Source of the DNA: Nocardioides sp. BP30
Lineage (GTDB): Bacteria; Actinomycetota; Actinomycetes; Propionibacteriales; Nocardioidaceae
Direction of reading: 5' to 3'
Length of the DNA: 64,000 nucleotides
NCBI RefSeq assembly: GCF_029873215.1
Contig: NZ_CP123620.1
Location: forward strand, 3,534,001-3,598,000
Below the pieces are notes generated by a model. The model saw nothing but the letters and a program-made list of their open reading frames with translations, was not told the DNA's origin and did no database searches. The position numbers and the translations under genes were made by a program. Shown piece after piece: positions 8,597 to 17,198 of this stretch (the stretch's first letter is position 1; every line of letters starts with the position of its first letter).

Positions 8597-10171
8597 GTGG
8601 TGGGCGTGCGCAGTCACTACGACGTGGTGGTGGTCGGCGGAGGCCACAACGGCCTGACCGCCGCCGCCTATCTCGCCCGGTCCGGCCTGCAGGTGCTCGT
8701 CCTGGAGCGGCTCGACCACGTCGGCGGGGCCGCCGTCTCAGCGCGGGCCTTCCCCGGCCGGGAGGCACGGCTCTCCCGCTACAGCTACCTGGTCTCGCTG
8801 CTGCCCGACCGGATCGTCGGCGAGCTCGGCCTGGATCTGCGACTGGAGTCGCGCCCGATCGCGTCGTACACGCCGGTGAGCCGGGGTGGCAGCGCGACCG
8901 GGTTGTTGGTCGAGCGGCCGGAGGGCCCGGCCACCGCGGCGTCGTTCCGCGCCCTGACGGGTTCGGGAAGCGAGTACGACGCCTGGCGCGCGTTCTATGC
9001 CGAGGTGGCGGCCCTCGCGGAGGTCGTCGCACCGACCCTGACCGAGCCGCTGCCCACCGATCGCTTCGTGCACGAGCGCGTCCCGGAGGAGATCTGGAGC
9101 GATCTGGTCGAGCGGCCCATCGGCGAGGCGATCGAGCGGCGCTTCGCCGACCCGACGGTGCGCGGCGTGGTGGCGACCGATGCGCTGATCGGCACCTTCG
9201 CCTCGCTGCACGACCCCTCGCTGGTGCAGAACCGCTGCTTCCTCTACCACCTCATCGGCAACGGCACCGGCGAGTGGCGGGTGCCCGTCGGCGGGATGGG
9301 CTCGGTGACGGACGCGCTGGCCCGTGCCGCCGTCGATGCCGGCGCCGAGCTCCTCACCCGTGCCGGCGTACGGCGGATCCGCGCCGCCGAGGGCGGTGCC
9401 GAGGTCACCTGGGACGACGACCACGGCTCGCACACCGTGGGGGCCTCGGTGGTGCTGGCGAACGTCGCGCCCTGGGTGCTGCGGATCCTGCTCGGCGAGC
9501 CCGAGGACCCGGCCACCAAGCCGGTCGGCGCCCAGCTGAAGGTCAACCTGCTGCTCGACCGGCTCCCCCGGCTGCGCTCGGGCGAGGACCCGCGCGTCGC
9601 CTTCGCCGGCACCCTGCACCTGAGCGAGGACTATCCCGACCTGGAGCGGGCGTACGCCGAGGCCGCCGCCGGGTCGATGCCCTCGCGCCTACCCGGTGAG
9701 GTCTACTGCCACTCCCTGACCGACCCCTCGATCCTCGGCACCGACGTGCCGGCGGGGACCCACACCCTCACCTACTTCGGGCTGCACACGCCGGCCACGC
9801 TCTTCGACGCCGATCCCGAGGCCGCCAAGGCCGAGGCGATCAAGCGCGCGTTGGGCTCGCTGGACGAGCACCTGCTGGATCCGATCGCCTCGGTGGTGGC
9901 GCGCGACGGCGACGGCCGGCCCTGCATCGAGGCCAAGATCCCCCAGGACATCGAGGCGGAGGTGGCGATGCCCGGTGGCCATATCTTCCACGGGCACCTC
10001 GAATGGCCGTGGGCGCCGTACCGGACGCGGTTGGAGACGCCGGCGCAGCGGTGGGGCGTGCAGACCGACGTCGCCAGCGTGCTGCTGTGCGGCTCGGGGG
10101 CGCGCCGCGGCGGTGCGGTCTCCGGGATCGGCGGCCACAACGCCGCCCAGGCGGTCCTCGAGGGGCGCTGA
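8597..10171 (+). CDS. NAD(P)/FAD-dependent oxidoreductase (phytoene-desaturase-like)
   Basis: A protein of about 524 residues. The dinucleotide-binding motif VVVVGGGHNGLTAAAYLARSG is at residues 9-29, a second FAD segment is VPVGGMGSVTDALARAA, and the C-terminal flavin segment is SGARRGGAVSGIGGHNAAQ. The family includes carotenoid desaturases, isomerases and PYROXD2-like proteins; no carotenoid genes are adjacent, so the substrate is unknown. GTG 8597 or GTG 8606 may be the start. The gene ends 78 bases before tRNA-Lys. Confidence 0.85.
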   Translation: MVGVRSHYDVVVVGGGHNGLTAAAYLARSGLQVLVLERLDHVGGAAVSARAFPGREARLSRYSYLVSLLPDRIVGELGLDLRLESRPIASYTPVSRGGSATGLLVERPEGPATAASFRALTGSGSEYDAWRAFYAEVAALAEVVAPTLTEPLPTDRFVHERVPEEIWSDLVERPIGEAIERRFADPTVRGVVATDALIGTFASLHDPSLVQNRCFLYHLIGNGTGEWRVPVGGMGSVTDALARAAVDAGAELLTRAGVRRIRAAEGGAEVTWDDDHGSHTVGASVVLANVAPWVLRILLGEPEDPATKPVGAQLKVNLLLDRLPRLRSGEDPRVAFAGTLHLSEDYPDLERAYAEAAAGSMPSRLPGEVYCHSLTDPSILGTDVPAGTHTLTYFGLHTPATLFDADPEAAKAEAIKRALGSLDEHLLDPIASVVARDGDGRPCIEAKIPQDIEAEVAMPGGHIFHGHLEWPWAPYRTRLETPAQRWGVQTDVASVLLCGSGARRGGAVSGIGGHNAAQAVLEGR

Positions 10172-10249
10172 GCCCTCGATTTCGCACCCTCCGACCCCGC
10201 TGGTAGTGTTCTTCTCGCTGAAGCGAACGCACGGCGGACGCAAGGCGAT

Positions 10250-10353
<104 letters not shown>

Positions 10354-10462
10354 GTCGGGGGCTGACTTCATTGCAAGGTTTCCCCAAAAACCCCCCGAAT
10401 TCGGCGGACGCGTACCCCCCGAAGTCGTCCCCTGCGAGCGACGCTCGCGCTACCGTCTGGAC

Positions 10463-11599
10463 GTGGCAGTCGAGCGTCGCGAACAAGTCTTCGTCAGTTC
10501 CACGTACCTTGATCTGCAGGAGGAGCGGCAAGCTGTCATCCAGACGCTCCTGGAGGCTGACTGCCTCCCCGCCGGCATGGAACTATTCCCGGCTTCGGAC
10601 TCTGACAAGTGGGACCTGATCCGTGCTGTGATCGATGACAGCGATTACTACGTCGTGGTGGTCGGAGGTCGCTACGGCTCGTTGGACGACGACGGGTTGA
10701 GCTTCACGGAGAAGGAGTTCGACTACGCAGTCGAGACCAAGACGCCAGTCATGGGATTCATACACAGCGACGCCGGAGCGATCGCGGCTGGCAAGACGGA
10801 CCTTGAGCCTGAGCTACGCAAGAAGCTCGAGGCGTTCCGCACCAAGGTCGAACAGCGAATGGTGAAGTACTGGACGTCGCCCGAGGAGCTTGCCGGCGCG
10901 GTAGCCGTTAGTTTGATCAAGACTCGCAAGTCGCACCCTGCGATCGGCTGGGTCCGCGGCGACAATGCCATGTCGCCTGAGGTTGAAACTGAGATCGCTC
11001 AACTGCGAGAGCGCGTGGCGACGCTCACCCAGCAACTTCAAGCTCGGGAGCAAGGCGTCACCGACGAGGACGTATCTGGCTTTGCCCAAGGGTCAGACGT
11101 CTACCGCATGCCCGTGCGCATCGCGTATTGGAACAAGGACGAGGCGGTTGTCGCCTCAAGTCGTAAGTTCCTCGACACTCGCCTGCCCACGACCTGGGAT
11201 GGCGTGTTTGCGCAGGTCGCTCCTCTGCTCATGGTCGAGGCATCCGAGCAGTCAATCGGCATGGCGCTCCGACGCCATGCCGCGGCGGTGCTACCAGAGC
11301 ATGGTAGCGGTCTCCCGTTCCCCGAAGGCGCCGGCAAGTTCCGCCGTGATCCAGCGATCCAGGAAGAAGCCCGCACCGAGACGATCGTTCAGCTCTTTGC
11401 GCTTGGCCTCATTCAGGAATCCGAGAAGCGGCACCCAGTCACTGACCGCGACACGTACTGGTCCCTGACGGAGCGCGGACGCGCGCATCTCACTCGACTG
11501 ACGGCACTCCGCAAAGGGCAAGCGGAACCACTGGATAAGGACGCTGAGGACGACGCTCTCGGTGACGAAGAGGCGACCGCAGTGGACACTCTGCGTTGA
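10463..11599 (+). CDS. DUF4062 domain protein, candidate defence cargo
   Basis: A protein of about 378 residues. The N-terminus REQVFVSSTYLDLQEER followed by GMELFPASD, IDDSDYYVVVVGGRYGS and SFTEKEFDYA is the DUF4062 signature, a TIR-like fold often found at the N-terminus of NTPase-containing defence proteins. Residues about 176-200 look like a short coiled coil. The C-terminal part (GLIQESEKRHPV to LTERGRAHLTRL) looks like a winged helix. No NTPase domain is present, so it is a stand-alone form. GTG 10463 was chosen because the frame continues upstream into the tRNA. It sits between attL and the integrase and converges on it with four bases between stops. Confidence 0.8.
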   Translation: MAVERREQVFVSSTYLDLQEERQAVIQTLLEADCLPAGMELFPASDSDKWDLIRAVIDDSDYYVVVVGGRYGSLDDDGLSFTEKEFDYAVETKTPVMGFIHSDAGAIAAGKTDLEPELRKKLEAFRTKVEQRMVKYWTSPEELAGAVAVSLIKTRKSHPAIGWVRGDNAMSPEVETEIAQLRERVATLTQQLQAREQGVTDEDVSGFAQGSDVYRMPVRIAYWNKDEAVVASSRKFLDTRLPTTWDGVFAQVAPLLMVEASEQSIGMALRRHAAAVLPEHGSGLPFPEGAGKFRRDPAIQEEARTETIVQLFALGLIQESEKRHPVTDRDTYWSLTERGRAHLTRLTALRKGQAEPLDKDAEDDALGDEEATAVDTLR

Positions 11600-11603
11600 T
11601 TCG

Positions 11604-12824
11604 CTAGAGCACTTCAGCCGCCCGAGAACCGCCCGCCCTGCGGCCCAAGTAAACACTCGCAGTCATCGCGGGATTAGCGTGCCCGAGCTGGTCCGCGGCC
11701 TCGGCGACCGAGAGTCCAGCTGCGTCCATGAGACTCGCGACCGTGCGCCGCAGGCTATGCGACGTCGCCCACGGCAGATCGGCTGCATCGAGCAACTTTC
11801 GGACCTCCTTGTTGAGGTTATCCTTGTCCCAGGGGCGATGCGAGTCCCGGTTGATGCCGGCGGGACGGCCCGGCGAGGGGAAGACAAGGCCTTCACTTCC
11901 AAGCACTTTCGCACGTGCGAGCAGGCGGCTCGAGAGCCACTCAGGAAGCGTTAGGACGCGGTCCGCACTCGCGGTCTTCGTGCCGCGAACGTGCACGGTC
12001 CCTCGCTCGAAGTCGACATCTGTCCACTGGAGGCAGAGCCGAGCCTCCCCGATGCGGACGCCTGTGCCGGCCATGAAGGCGATCAGATCGGCAATGTCCA
12101 TGCGGTCGCGGCCAGCCCGCTCGTCGGCGTCGGCGACAGCCATCAGGTGCGCTCGCTCGTCCTTCGTCAGCGCGCGCCGAGTGTCGCGGACACGCTCACT
12201 CTTCGCGCTACTGGCCTTCGCCGGTCGAACATCCTTCGCCGCATTGTGCGGCAATACGTCGTAGCGGACAGCCAGTGCCAGAACACCTGACAAGACCTTG
12301 CGCGCGGCCCTGGCGGCCCCCTCGCCGTGAGCATCAGCAACGCCTTGGAGGTAGCCCTCGATGATCGAAACCCGGTTGACCTCGCGCAGCGTCAGACCCT
12401 TGATCGAGTAGGCCTTCGCTACGCGCGCAAGGTCTTCGTCCTTGAACGCACCCTCGAGATAGGTGGCAACGTTCGCGGCGTACTGCCGCTTCGTTCCATC
12501 CGCCAGCTCGCTGCGGTCCACCTGCTCAAGCCACACCTTCGCTGCTGCGAGGACCGTCATGTCGGCGCGTAACTTGTTGTTCTGGGTGACGTGTTGGCGA
12601 TCGGCCAGCTTCAGCCTGAGGGCATGCTCGGCCTTCGCCTTGGTGGCGCCGAACGCCTCGACGTCACGAGACACCCCATCGCGATCGCGGAATTTCGTGC
12701 GCGCCCGCCAGCGCTCTGGGCGCTGACCCGCCTCGGAGCGAGTCCATCGGCCCGCGGCGTCCTTCACCTGGCCAGTGAGCGCGATCTTGCCAAACGTGCC
12801 CAGCGCCGTTCTCGGTCGTGCCAT
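11604..12824 (-). CDS. int: tyrosine site-specific integrase
   Basis: A 406-residue phage-type integrase. The N-terminal arm-binding region is basic; the core-binding SAM-like domain spans about residues 90-200. The catalytic domain shows Arg in GTGVRIGEARL, Lys in GTKTASADRVLTLP, HSLRRTV (HxxR), LGHAN (His) and SVYLGR (Tyr nucleophile), so all catalytic residues are present. It is expected to catalyse integration into and excision from the tRNA-Lys site 1.3 kb to its left. It is transcribed toward attL and is downstream of the excisionase-like gene on the same strand. Confidence 0.95.
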   Translation of the reverse strand: MARPRTALGTFGKIALTGQVKDAAGRWTRSEAGQRPERWRARTKFRDRDGVSRDVEAFGATKAKAEHALRLKLADRQHVTQNNKLRADMTVLAAAKVWLEQVDRSELADGTKRQYAANVATYLEGAFKDEDLARVAKAYSIKGLTLREVNRVSIIEGYLQGVADAHGEGAARAARKVLSGVLALAVRYDVLPHNAAKDVRPAKASSAKSERVRDTRRALTKDERAHLMAVADADERAGRDRMDIADLIAFMAGTGVRIGEARLCLQWTDVDFERGTVHVRGTKTASADRVLTLPEWLSSRLLARAKVLGSEGLVFPSPGRPAGINRDSHRPWDKDNLNKEVRKLLDAADLPWATSHSLRRTVASLMDAAGLSVAEAADQLGHANPAMTASVYLGRRAGGSRAAEVL

Positions 12825-12833
12825 GTCGAAATC

Positions 12834-13043
12834 CTAGGCCGTAATAGGGGGATTGATATGTAGGTCCCGAGCGGGAACCACCAAGCGGTCCTGCTCGTAC
12901 GACTCGACGTCCGCGACGCGGTAGATCACGCGGCTACCGATGCGCAAGTAAGCAGGCCCGCGGCCCGCCGAGCGCATGTTTGCGAGGTGGCCGACGGTCA
13001 CCTGCCATCGCTCCGCAAGTTGCTCAGTCGTCAGGTGAATCAC
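12834..13043 (-). CDS. xis: excisionase-like helix-turn-helix protein
   Basis: A 69-residue protein of the AlpA/MerR-like HTH_17 type: LTTEQLAERWQVTVGHLANMRSAGRGPAYLRIGSRVIYRVADVESYE shows the helix-turn-helix, the wing and the terminal helix. In elements of this kind such proteins act as recombination directionality factors. It lies nine bases upstream of the integrase gene, and its start overlaps the stop of the preceding gene by four bases. Confidence 0.85.
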   Translation of the reverse strand: MIHLTTEQLAERWQVTVGHLANMRSAGRGPAYLRIGSRVIYRVADVESYEQDRLVVPARDLHINPPITA

Positions 13044-13591
13044 TTCGTCTCCTCTTCCGGCAGTACGAACCAGCCGTCGCCTCGATCAACTAGCAGCCCC
13101 ATCTCACGAGCTCGCCGAAGGCGAGCCGCAATGGTGTGAACACTCAAGCCGGTCATGCCCGCGAGGTGCGGGATCGGCTGGCCAGGGTTCCGCGAGGCGG
13201 CCCGCGCATAGGCACGAGCAAATGCTCGCCAGTCGTCATCGGTCACCATCCGCCTAGGCAGGGTGTAGACGGCCCGGTCGTCGAGATCCCGATGCGCGAG
13301 CGCATCAGCCCGCATGCGACGCAACACCTTGCGGGCGTCGCCGAGCGGGACCGACCTCAAGACAGCAGCAGTGATGCCGCCAGTCGACTCCGCCGCCTCG
13401 ACGGACGCCTGAAACCCCTCCTCCGACATGTCCAGCGCGACGGAGAGTTCTTGGGGTCCTTCGAATGGTGCGTCGACCTGCGCCCGCGCGGTGACGACCC
13501 ACCCACCTACCTCGTAACTGACCCACAACCAGGGCTCATCGAAGCCCGAGCCGGCACGTCGAGCCGAGTCTTCCGCGTCCGATAGAGCCAC
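13040..13591 (-). CDS. element regulator with C-terminal helix-turn-helix
   Basis: A protein of about 183 residues of unrecognised family. The last 60 residues (PIPHLAGMTGLSVHTIAARLRRAREMGLLVDRGDGWFVL) read as a winged helix-turn-helix. The N-terminal 110 residues are acidic and unassigned. GTG 13591 was chosen because a TATAGT -10 element lies seven bases upstream, which predicts a leaderless transcript; an ATG at 13621 would lie upstream of that promoter. It is first in an operon with the excisionase-like and integrase genes. It may control that operon through the palindrome at 13616-13627. Confidence 0.7.
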   Translation of the reverse strand: MALSDAEDSARRAGSGFDEPWLWVSYEVGGWVVTARAQVDAPFEGPQELSVALDMSEEGFQASVEAAESTGGITAAVLRSVPLGDARKVLRRMRADALAHRDLDDRAVYTLPRRMVTDDDWRAFARAYARAASRNPGQPIPHLAGMTGLSVHTIAARLRRAREMGLLVDRGDGWFVLPEEETK

Positions 13592-13598
13592 GACACGC

Positions 13599-13644
13599 AC
13601 TATACCTGATGCACTTGGCATATGCCAGATGATTCGTGTAATAT
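13599..13644. promoter_or_regulatory. divergent promoters sharing a palindromic operator
   Basis: Rightward: TTGGCA (13615-13620), 18 bases, TAATAT (13639-13644). Leftward: CTGGCA (13628-13623), 18 bases, TATAGT (13604-13599). Both -35 elements lie largely within the perfect 12-bp palindrome TGGCATATGCCA (13616-13627), so one bound protein would block both directions. Confidence 0.65.
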
Positions 13645-13758
13645 CGAACTGACGCGGTTACGAACAGACCCGATGCGCCTCGCTCGATCACCGCTCGATT
13701 CCAGCTAGTTCATCCGCACGCCCAGCCGCAGTCGGCTGAGGCGGGAATCGAGGCGCGC

Positions 13759-13965
13759 ATGACATCACCAAGCATGGAGCCGTTCGTCGGCACCGCTGAA
13801 GTGACAGCCTTTCTCGGCAGAGACCGCAACTGGCTCTACGCCAACCAAGACAAGCTCGGCATCCCGCGCTACCGCCTCGGAGGCGGCTGGCGCTACCGGC
13901 TCAGCGAGATCGAGCGTTGGGCCGAAGGCCACCGTTCGGGCATCACGGAGACGCTCAGTGCCTGA
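13759..13965 (+). CDS. small helix-turn-helix DNA-binding protein
   Basis: A 68-residue HTH_17-type protein: VGTAEVTAFLGRDRNWLYANQDKLG then IPRYRLGGGWRYRLSEIERWAEG. It is the first gene of the rightward operon and overlaps the replication gene by eight bases. It resembles small DNA-binding proteins found upstream of replication genes in actinobacterial elements. It could bind the element origin or the divergent control region; neither is shown. Confidence 0.75.
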   Translation: MTSPSMEPFVGTAEVTAFLGRDRNWLYANQDKLGIPRYRLGGGWRYRLSEIERWAEGHRSGITETLSA

Positions 13966-15472
13966 CGCGCATGACATGGCGTTGGCGTTCGCGGAGGCGA
14001 TCGCCAAGAACGGACGCGCTCTGCGCATCGACGCCCAGAACCGCCCGGTCGCCTGGACGGACATCGCCACCGCCGTTCGCGACGGCGGCGCCTACGCCGT
14101 CGAGCCTCGTCAGGGCATCGTCGCCCTCGATCTCGATAGCGACGCCGACTGGGCCTGGGCCCAGCGCGTGCGCGCCGCACTGCCCGACGCCTTCCGCGTC
14201 GTGCTGACGCATTCTGGGCGCCGTGGACACGGCCACCTGTGGATCATCGGCGCACCCGGCTGGGGCCATCAGCACATCAAGTCCCTCATCGCCTCACACG
14301 CTGAAGGCGATCGGCGACAGGTTCGCAGCAATGCCACCCGGCCACCGCTGAGTCCGCACCGAAGCGAGGACGCCCGAGCCGAGCTGGTCGAGCCCGACCC
14401 GACTACAGCCCTCGAGTGGTTCAAGTCAGCCATGCCTCGCGCATTGGACGAAGACACGATGCGGCTGCTGACGACGCGGGATCTAGAAGACCTCAGGAGG
14501 CACCACCGCAAGCCGGCGCGAGGCGTCACGCTCTACACCGTCGCATGTGCTGCTGTGCACGCGCGATGGACCTTCGATGACTTCAGGTCCACGCTGGAGG
14601 CTAGCCACGGGGTGGCTGTCGACAAGTACCGCGAGCAGCCGGCCGAGAGCCGCCTGGCGTACGCCGAAAAGCTCTGGACTGACGCGGCAGCCTGGGTGCG
14701 GGAGAACCCGCCGACGCCGTCGGCGAAGCTCGCACGGGCGATGCTCGCTGACCTGGGCCGCCGAATCAGCGACCACGCATGGACCGCGCGAACCGGCACG
14801 ACCGATCGAGCGGTATACACCGCGCTCATCGAAATCGCTACGGAAGCCGCTCGAATCGATCCCACCGCCAGCGTTCGGCAGTTGGCCGACCGCAGCGGAG
14901 TGGGCAAGAACGCCGCCTGCACGGCCCTTAGCCGCTTGACCAATATGGGCTTGATCGAGCGCCCGAAGCAGCGAAGCGCTGCCCCGGGGAGGGCGACCGC
15001 CGTGCGGCTCGTCGCTCCTCTCACGACCGCAGAAGGTTACGTTCCTGGAGACACTAGTAGTTCTCTTAAGGGGGTCCGAGAACTATTAATGTCCCCCTCT
15101 ACCGACACTCTCGGTGATCTGTTCACCAACGGATCAGGACTGGGTCTCCCCTGCCGCGAGACGTGGGAAGCCCTCTCGGACGAGTTCACGAAGACGCGCG
15201 AGGTTCTCGCTCGACGCGGCCACACCACGATCCGCACGCTTCGCGGTCATCTGAACCGCCTGGAGCAAGCCGGCCTCGCCGAGCGCAGCGGCCAGACCTG
15301 GCGGCGCATCGTCCCCAGCGACGAGGCCGCCGAACGCCTCGCACGCCTGCTAGGCGTGATGGGCAAACGCCACCGTCGGGCGGAGCTGCACGAGCGCGAG
15401 CGGACTGCCTATCAACAGCTCTTCGTCGCCGAATTCGCGGACAGCGACCCCGAAGCCTCATGGGCGTCCTGA
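13958..15472 (+). CDS. primase-polymerase-like replication protein
   Basis: A protein of about 504 residues. The N-terminal domain resembles archaeo-eukaryotic primases: GIVALDLDSDADW gives the metal-binding DxD, GHGHLWII the motif II His, and RRQVRSNATRPPLSPHR a conserved segment of bifunctional primase/polymerases. Residues about 180-250 look alpha-helical. The C-terminal part has two helix-turn-helix regions (about 295-335, and 415-445 in TIRTLRGHLNRLEQAGLAER). The start is GTG with GGAG seven bases upstream, overlapping the HTH gene. It is likely the element's replication initiator. Family assignment is by motif only. Confidence 0.7.
   Translation: MPDAHDMALAFAEAIAKNGRALRIDAQNRPVAWTDIATAVRDGGAYAVEPRQGIVALDLDSDADWAWAQRVRAALPDAFRVVLTHSGRRGHGHLWIIGAPGWGHQHIKSLIASHAEGDRRQVRSNATRPPLSPHRSEDARAELVEPDPTTALEWFKSAMPRALDEDTMRLLTTRDLEDLRRHHRKPARGVTLYTVACAAVHARWTFDDFRSTLEASHGVAVDKYREQPAESRLAYAEKLWTDAAAWVRENPPTPSAKLARAMLADLGRRISDHAWTARTGTTDRAVYTALIEIATEAARIDPTASVRQLADRSGVGKNAACTALSRLTNMGLIERPKQRSAAPGRATAVRLVAPLTTAEGYVPGDTSSSLKGVRELLMSPSTDTLGDLFTNGSGLGLPCRETWEALSDEFTKTREVLARRGHTTIRTLRGHLNRLEQAGLAERSGQTWRRIVPSDEAAERLARLLGVMGKRHRRAELHERERTAYQQLFVAEFADSDPEASWAS
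15058..15085. repeat. AT-rich inverted repeat inside the replication gene
   Basis: TAGTTCTC (15058-15065) and GAGAACTA (15078-15085) are perfect 8-bp arms around 12 bases, in an AT-rich patch within an otherwise GC-rich gene. It falls in the linker between the primase part and the second HTH. It could be an origin or an attenuating hairpin. Confidence 0.4.
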
Positions 15473-15552
15473 TCTCGCAGCTTTAGGCGGGAGTTCACAC
15501 ACTCCCCCATTCGTGGCCTGACCAGCCATTTTGCACTAATTCGATCGACATT

Positions 15553-15598
15553 CCAGGGGGCCCTTCGCAGGGCTGCCCCAGGGGGTCGGCCCAGGGGG
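15553..15598. repeat. three CCAGGGGG direct repeats upstream of the helicase gene
   Basis: CCAGGGGG occurs at 15553, 15578 and 15591 in the 148-base gap between the replication and helicase genes. Iteron-like use is possible, but the copies are short and unevenly spaced. Confidence 0.35.
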
Positions 15599-15620
15599 CA
15601 ATCCCCGGAAAGGCAGTCGC

Positions 15621-16988
15621 ATGACGACTCTGATGAATGATGCCGCTTTCACGCTCTCCGCGCCTCTCAAGGAGCACCAGCGCACGGGCGTTGACTGGTT
15701 GGTGAAACGCCCCCGCGCAGTGCTCGCGGACGATGTGGGCCTGGGCAAGACGGTCACCGCTCTCGGGCTGATCGCCGAGCTGGGAGTAACGGAGCAACTA
15801 CCGCGCACACAGCACCAGCTTGCGCGGGTGCTGTGGCTTACCGAAGCGAACTTGATCGATCAGACTGCCGCGGAGATCCAACGGTTCCTGCCGTCGGCTT
15901 CTCTTCTCACCGGCAATGATCGGGAGTTGGGTGGGGGTGGCCGCGCTCAGCTCAAGTTGCAGGAGCGAGCGCGCACCGGCATCGACCTCCTTGTCCTGAG
16001 CCATGAGACGGCGCACAGTCGCCGGCAGTGGTTGAGCCGTTACGAGTTCGCGATGGTCGTCATCGATGAGGGCAGCAAGGTCCGCGGCGGTGGACCGTCG
16101 GCCACGACGATGGCAGCGCTCGCTCAGAGAGCCGGCCGAGCACTCCTGATGACGGCGACGCCCCTTGAGAACAACCCGGTCGAGCTGTGGCGCGTGCTGT
16201 CCGCTGCCGGCGTTGAGGGGCTGTGGCCGAAGGGCACCTTCGAGAAGCGCTTCGTGTGGTTCGGCCCTCCGTTCGTTGACAAGTGGGGACGGGAGCACCC
16301 TCAGCCTGAGGGGTGGCTGGAGCCGCGCGTCGGCGAGGTGCGGAAGCTGCTGAGCGAGACGGTGCTTCGCCGCACGGCCGATGACATCGGGCTGCCGCTC
16401 CCCCGCCTGGAACAAACGACCCGATGGGTGGGATTGACCGCGGCTCAGCGCAAGGCCTACGAGACGGCTCTCAACTCCGTGGGCCTGACGGGCTTCCAGC
16501 GGAAGCAGATGGCAGGGCTAATCGCGGACGGACAGAGCGCCCTGGTCGACGCACTGTCGGTTGAGCTCAGACTCCGAGGGGCCGATAGGCAGGCAGTCGT
16601 CTACTGCGAAACACTCGAGATGCTCGACCTAGTCGAGCAGGCCCTGCATCGAGACGAGATCTCCCTCGTTCGCGTTGAGGGCAAGGTCAAGGCCCCCGAC
16701 CGCGCCGCGGCCGTCGAGCGGTTCCGGGCCGGAGATGCGCGTGTCTTCCTCGGAAGCAGCGTTCTTGAGCGGGGGCTCAACCTTCAGCACTGCAACCTGC
16801 TGATCAGCCTCGGAGCCTCCTGGAACCCCAAGCGCGAGCAGCAACGCGAGGGCCGTATCCGACGCATCGGGTCGCCCCATGACGTCTGCGAGCACCTGAC
16901 CCTGCTCCCCGACACACCCCTCGTGCGCCAGCGCCAGATCGACGCGCTCAGCCGCAAGAGCCGCACCGCCGACGTCGTCGGCCTCTGA
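15621..16988 (+). CDS. SNF2-type superfamily 2 helicase
   Basis: A 455-residue compact helicase. Motifs: Q-like KEHQRTGVDWL, Walker A ADDVGLGKT (about 37-45), Walker B VVIDEGS (DEGS in place of DEAH), TATPLEN (motif III), then in the second lobe FLGSSVLERGLNLQHCNLLI (motif V) and REGRIRRIGSP (motif VI). All ATPase motifs are present; no accessory domains are seen. GGAAAGG lies upstream of ATG 15621. In phages and plasmids such helicases help replication; here it follows the primase-like gene directly. Confidence 0.85.
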   Translation: MTTLMNDAAFTLSAPLKEHQRTGVDWLVKRPRAVLADDVGLGKTVTALGLIAELGVTEQLPRTQHQLARVLWLTEANLIDQTAAEIQRFLPSASLLTGNDRELGGGGRAQLKLQERARTGIDLLVLSHETAHSRRQWLSRYEFAMVVIDEGSKVRGGGPSATTMAALAQRAGRALLMTATPLENNPVELWRVLSAAGVEGLWPKGTFEKRFVWFGPPFVDKWGREHPQPEGWLEPRVGEVRKLLSETVLRRTADDIGLPLPRLEQTTRWVGLTAAQRKAYETALNSVGLTGFQRKQMAGLIADGQSALVDALSVELRLRGADRQAVVYCETLEMLDLVEQALHRDEISLVRVEGKVKAPDRAAAVERFRAGDARVFLGSSVLERGLNLQHCNLLISLGASWNPKREQQREGRIRRIGSPHDVCEHLTLLPDTPLVRQRQIDALSRKSRTADVVGL

Positions 16989-17015
16989 CCACCCACCTGA
17001 GACAAGGACCCATCT

Positions 17016-17198
17016 ATGAGCAGTGACTACGACTACGCCCGGATGCTGGCGGATCTCAACCGCCGGCTAGACGAAGCGTTCCCTCCCGAGACGTTCGAAG
17101 CGATCGAGCGAGCGCGGGAGTGCGAGAGCGACACGGAGCGCTATCAGGTGCTTCGCGACGAGTTCATCGGTGACAAGCGCGAGGGAGACATTCAGTGA
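17016..17198 (+). CDS. small acidic protein of unknown function
   Basis: A 60-residue, highly charged, probably all-helical protein with no recognised family. It lies 27 bases after the helicase gene with an AAGGA ribosome site, and its stop overlaps the next start (GTGA). Co-translation suggests it is part of the element's replication or phage-type module. Confidence 0.6.
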   Translation: MSSDYDYARMLADLNRRLDEAFPPETFEAIERARECESDTERYQVLRDEFIGDKREGDIQ

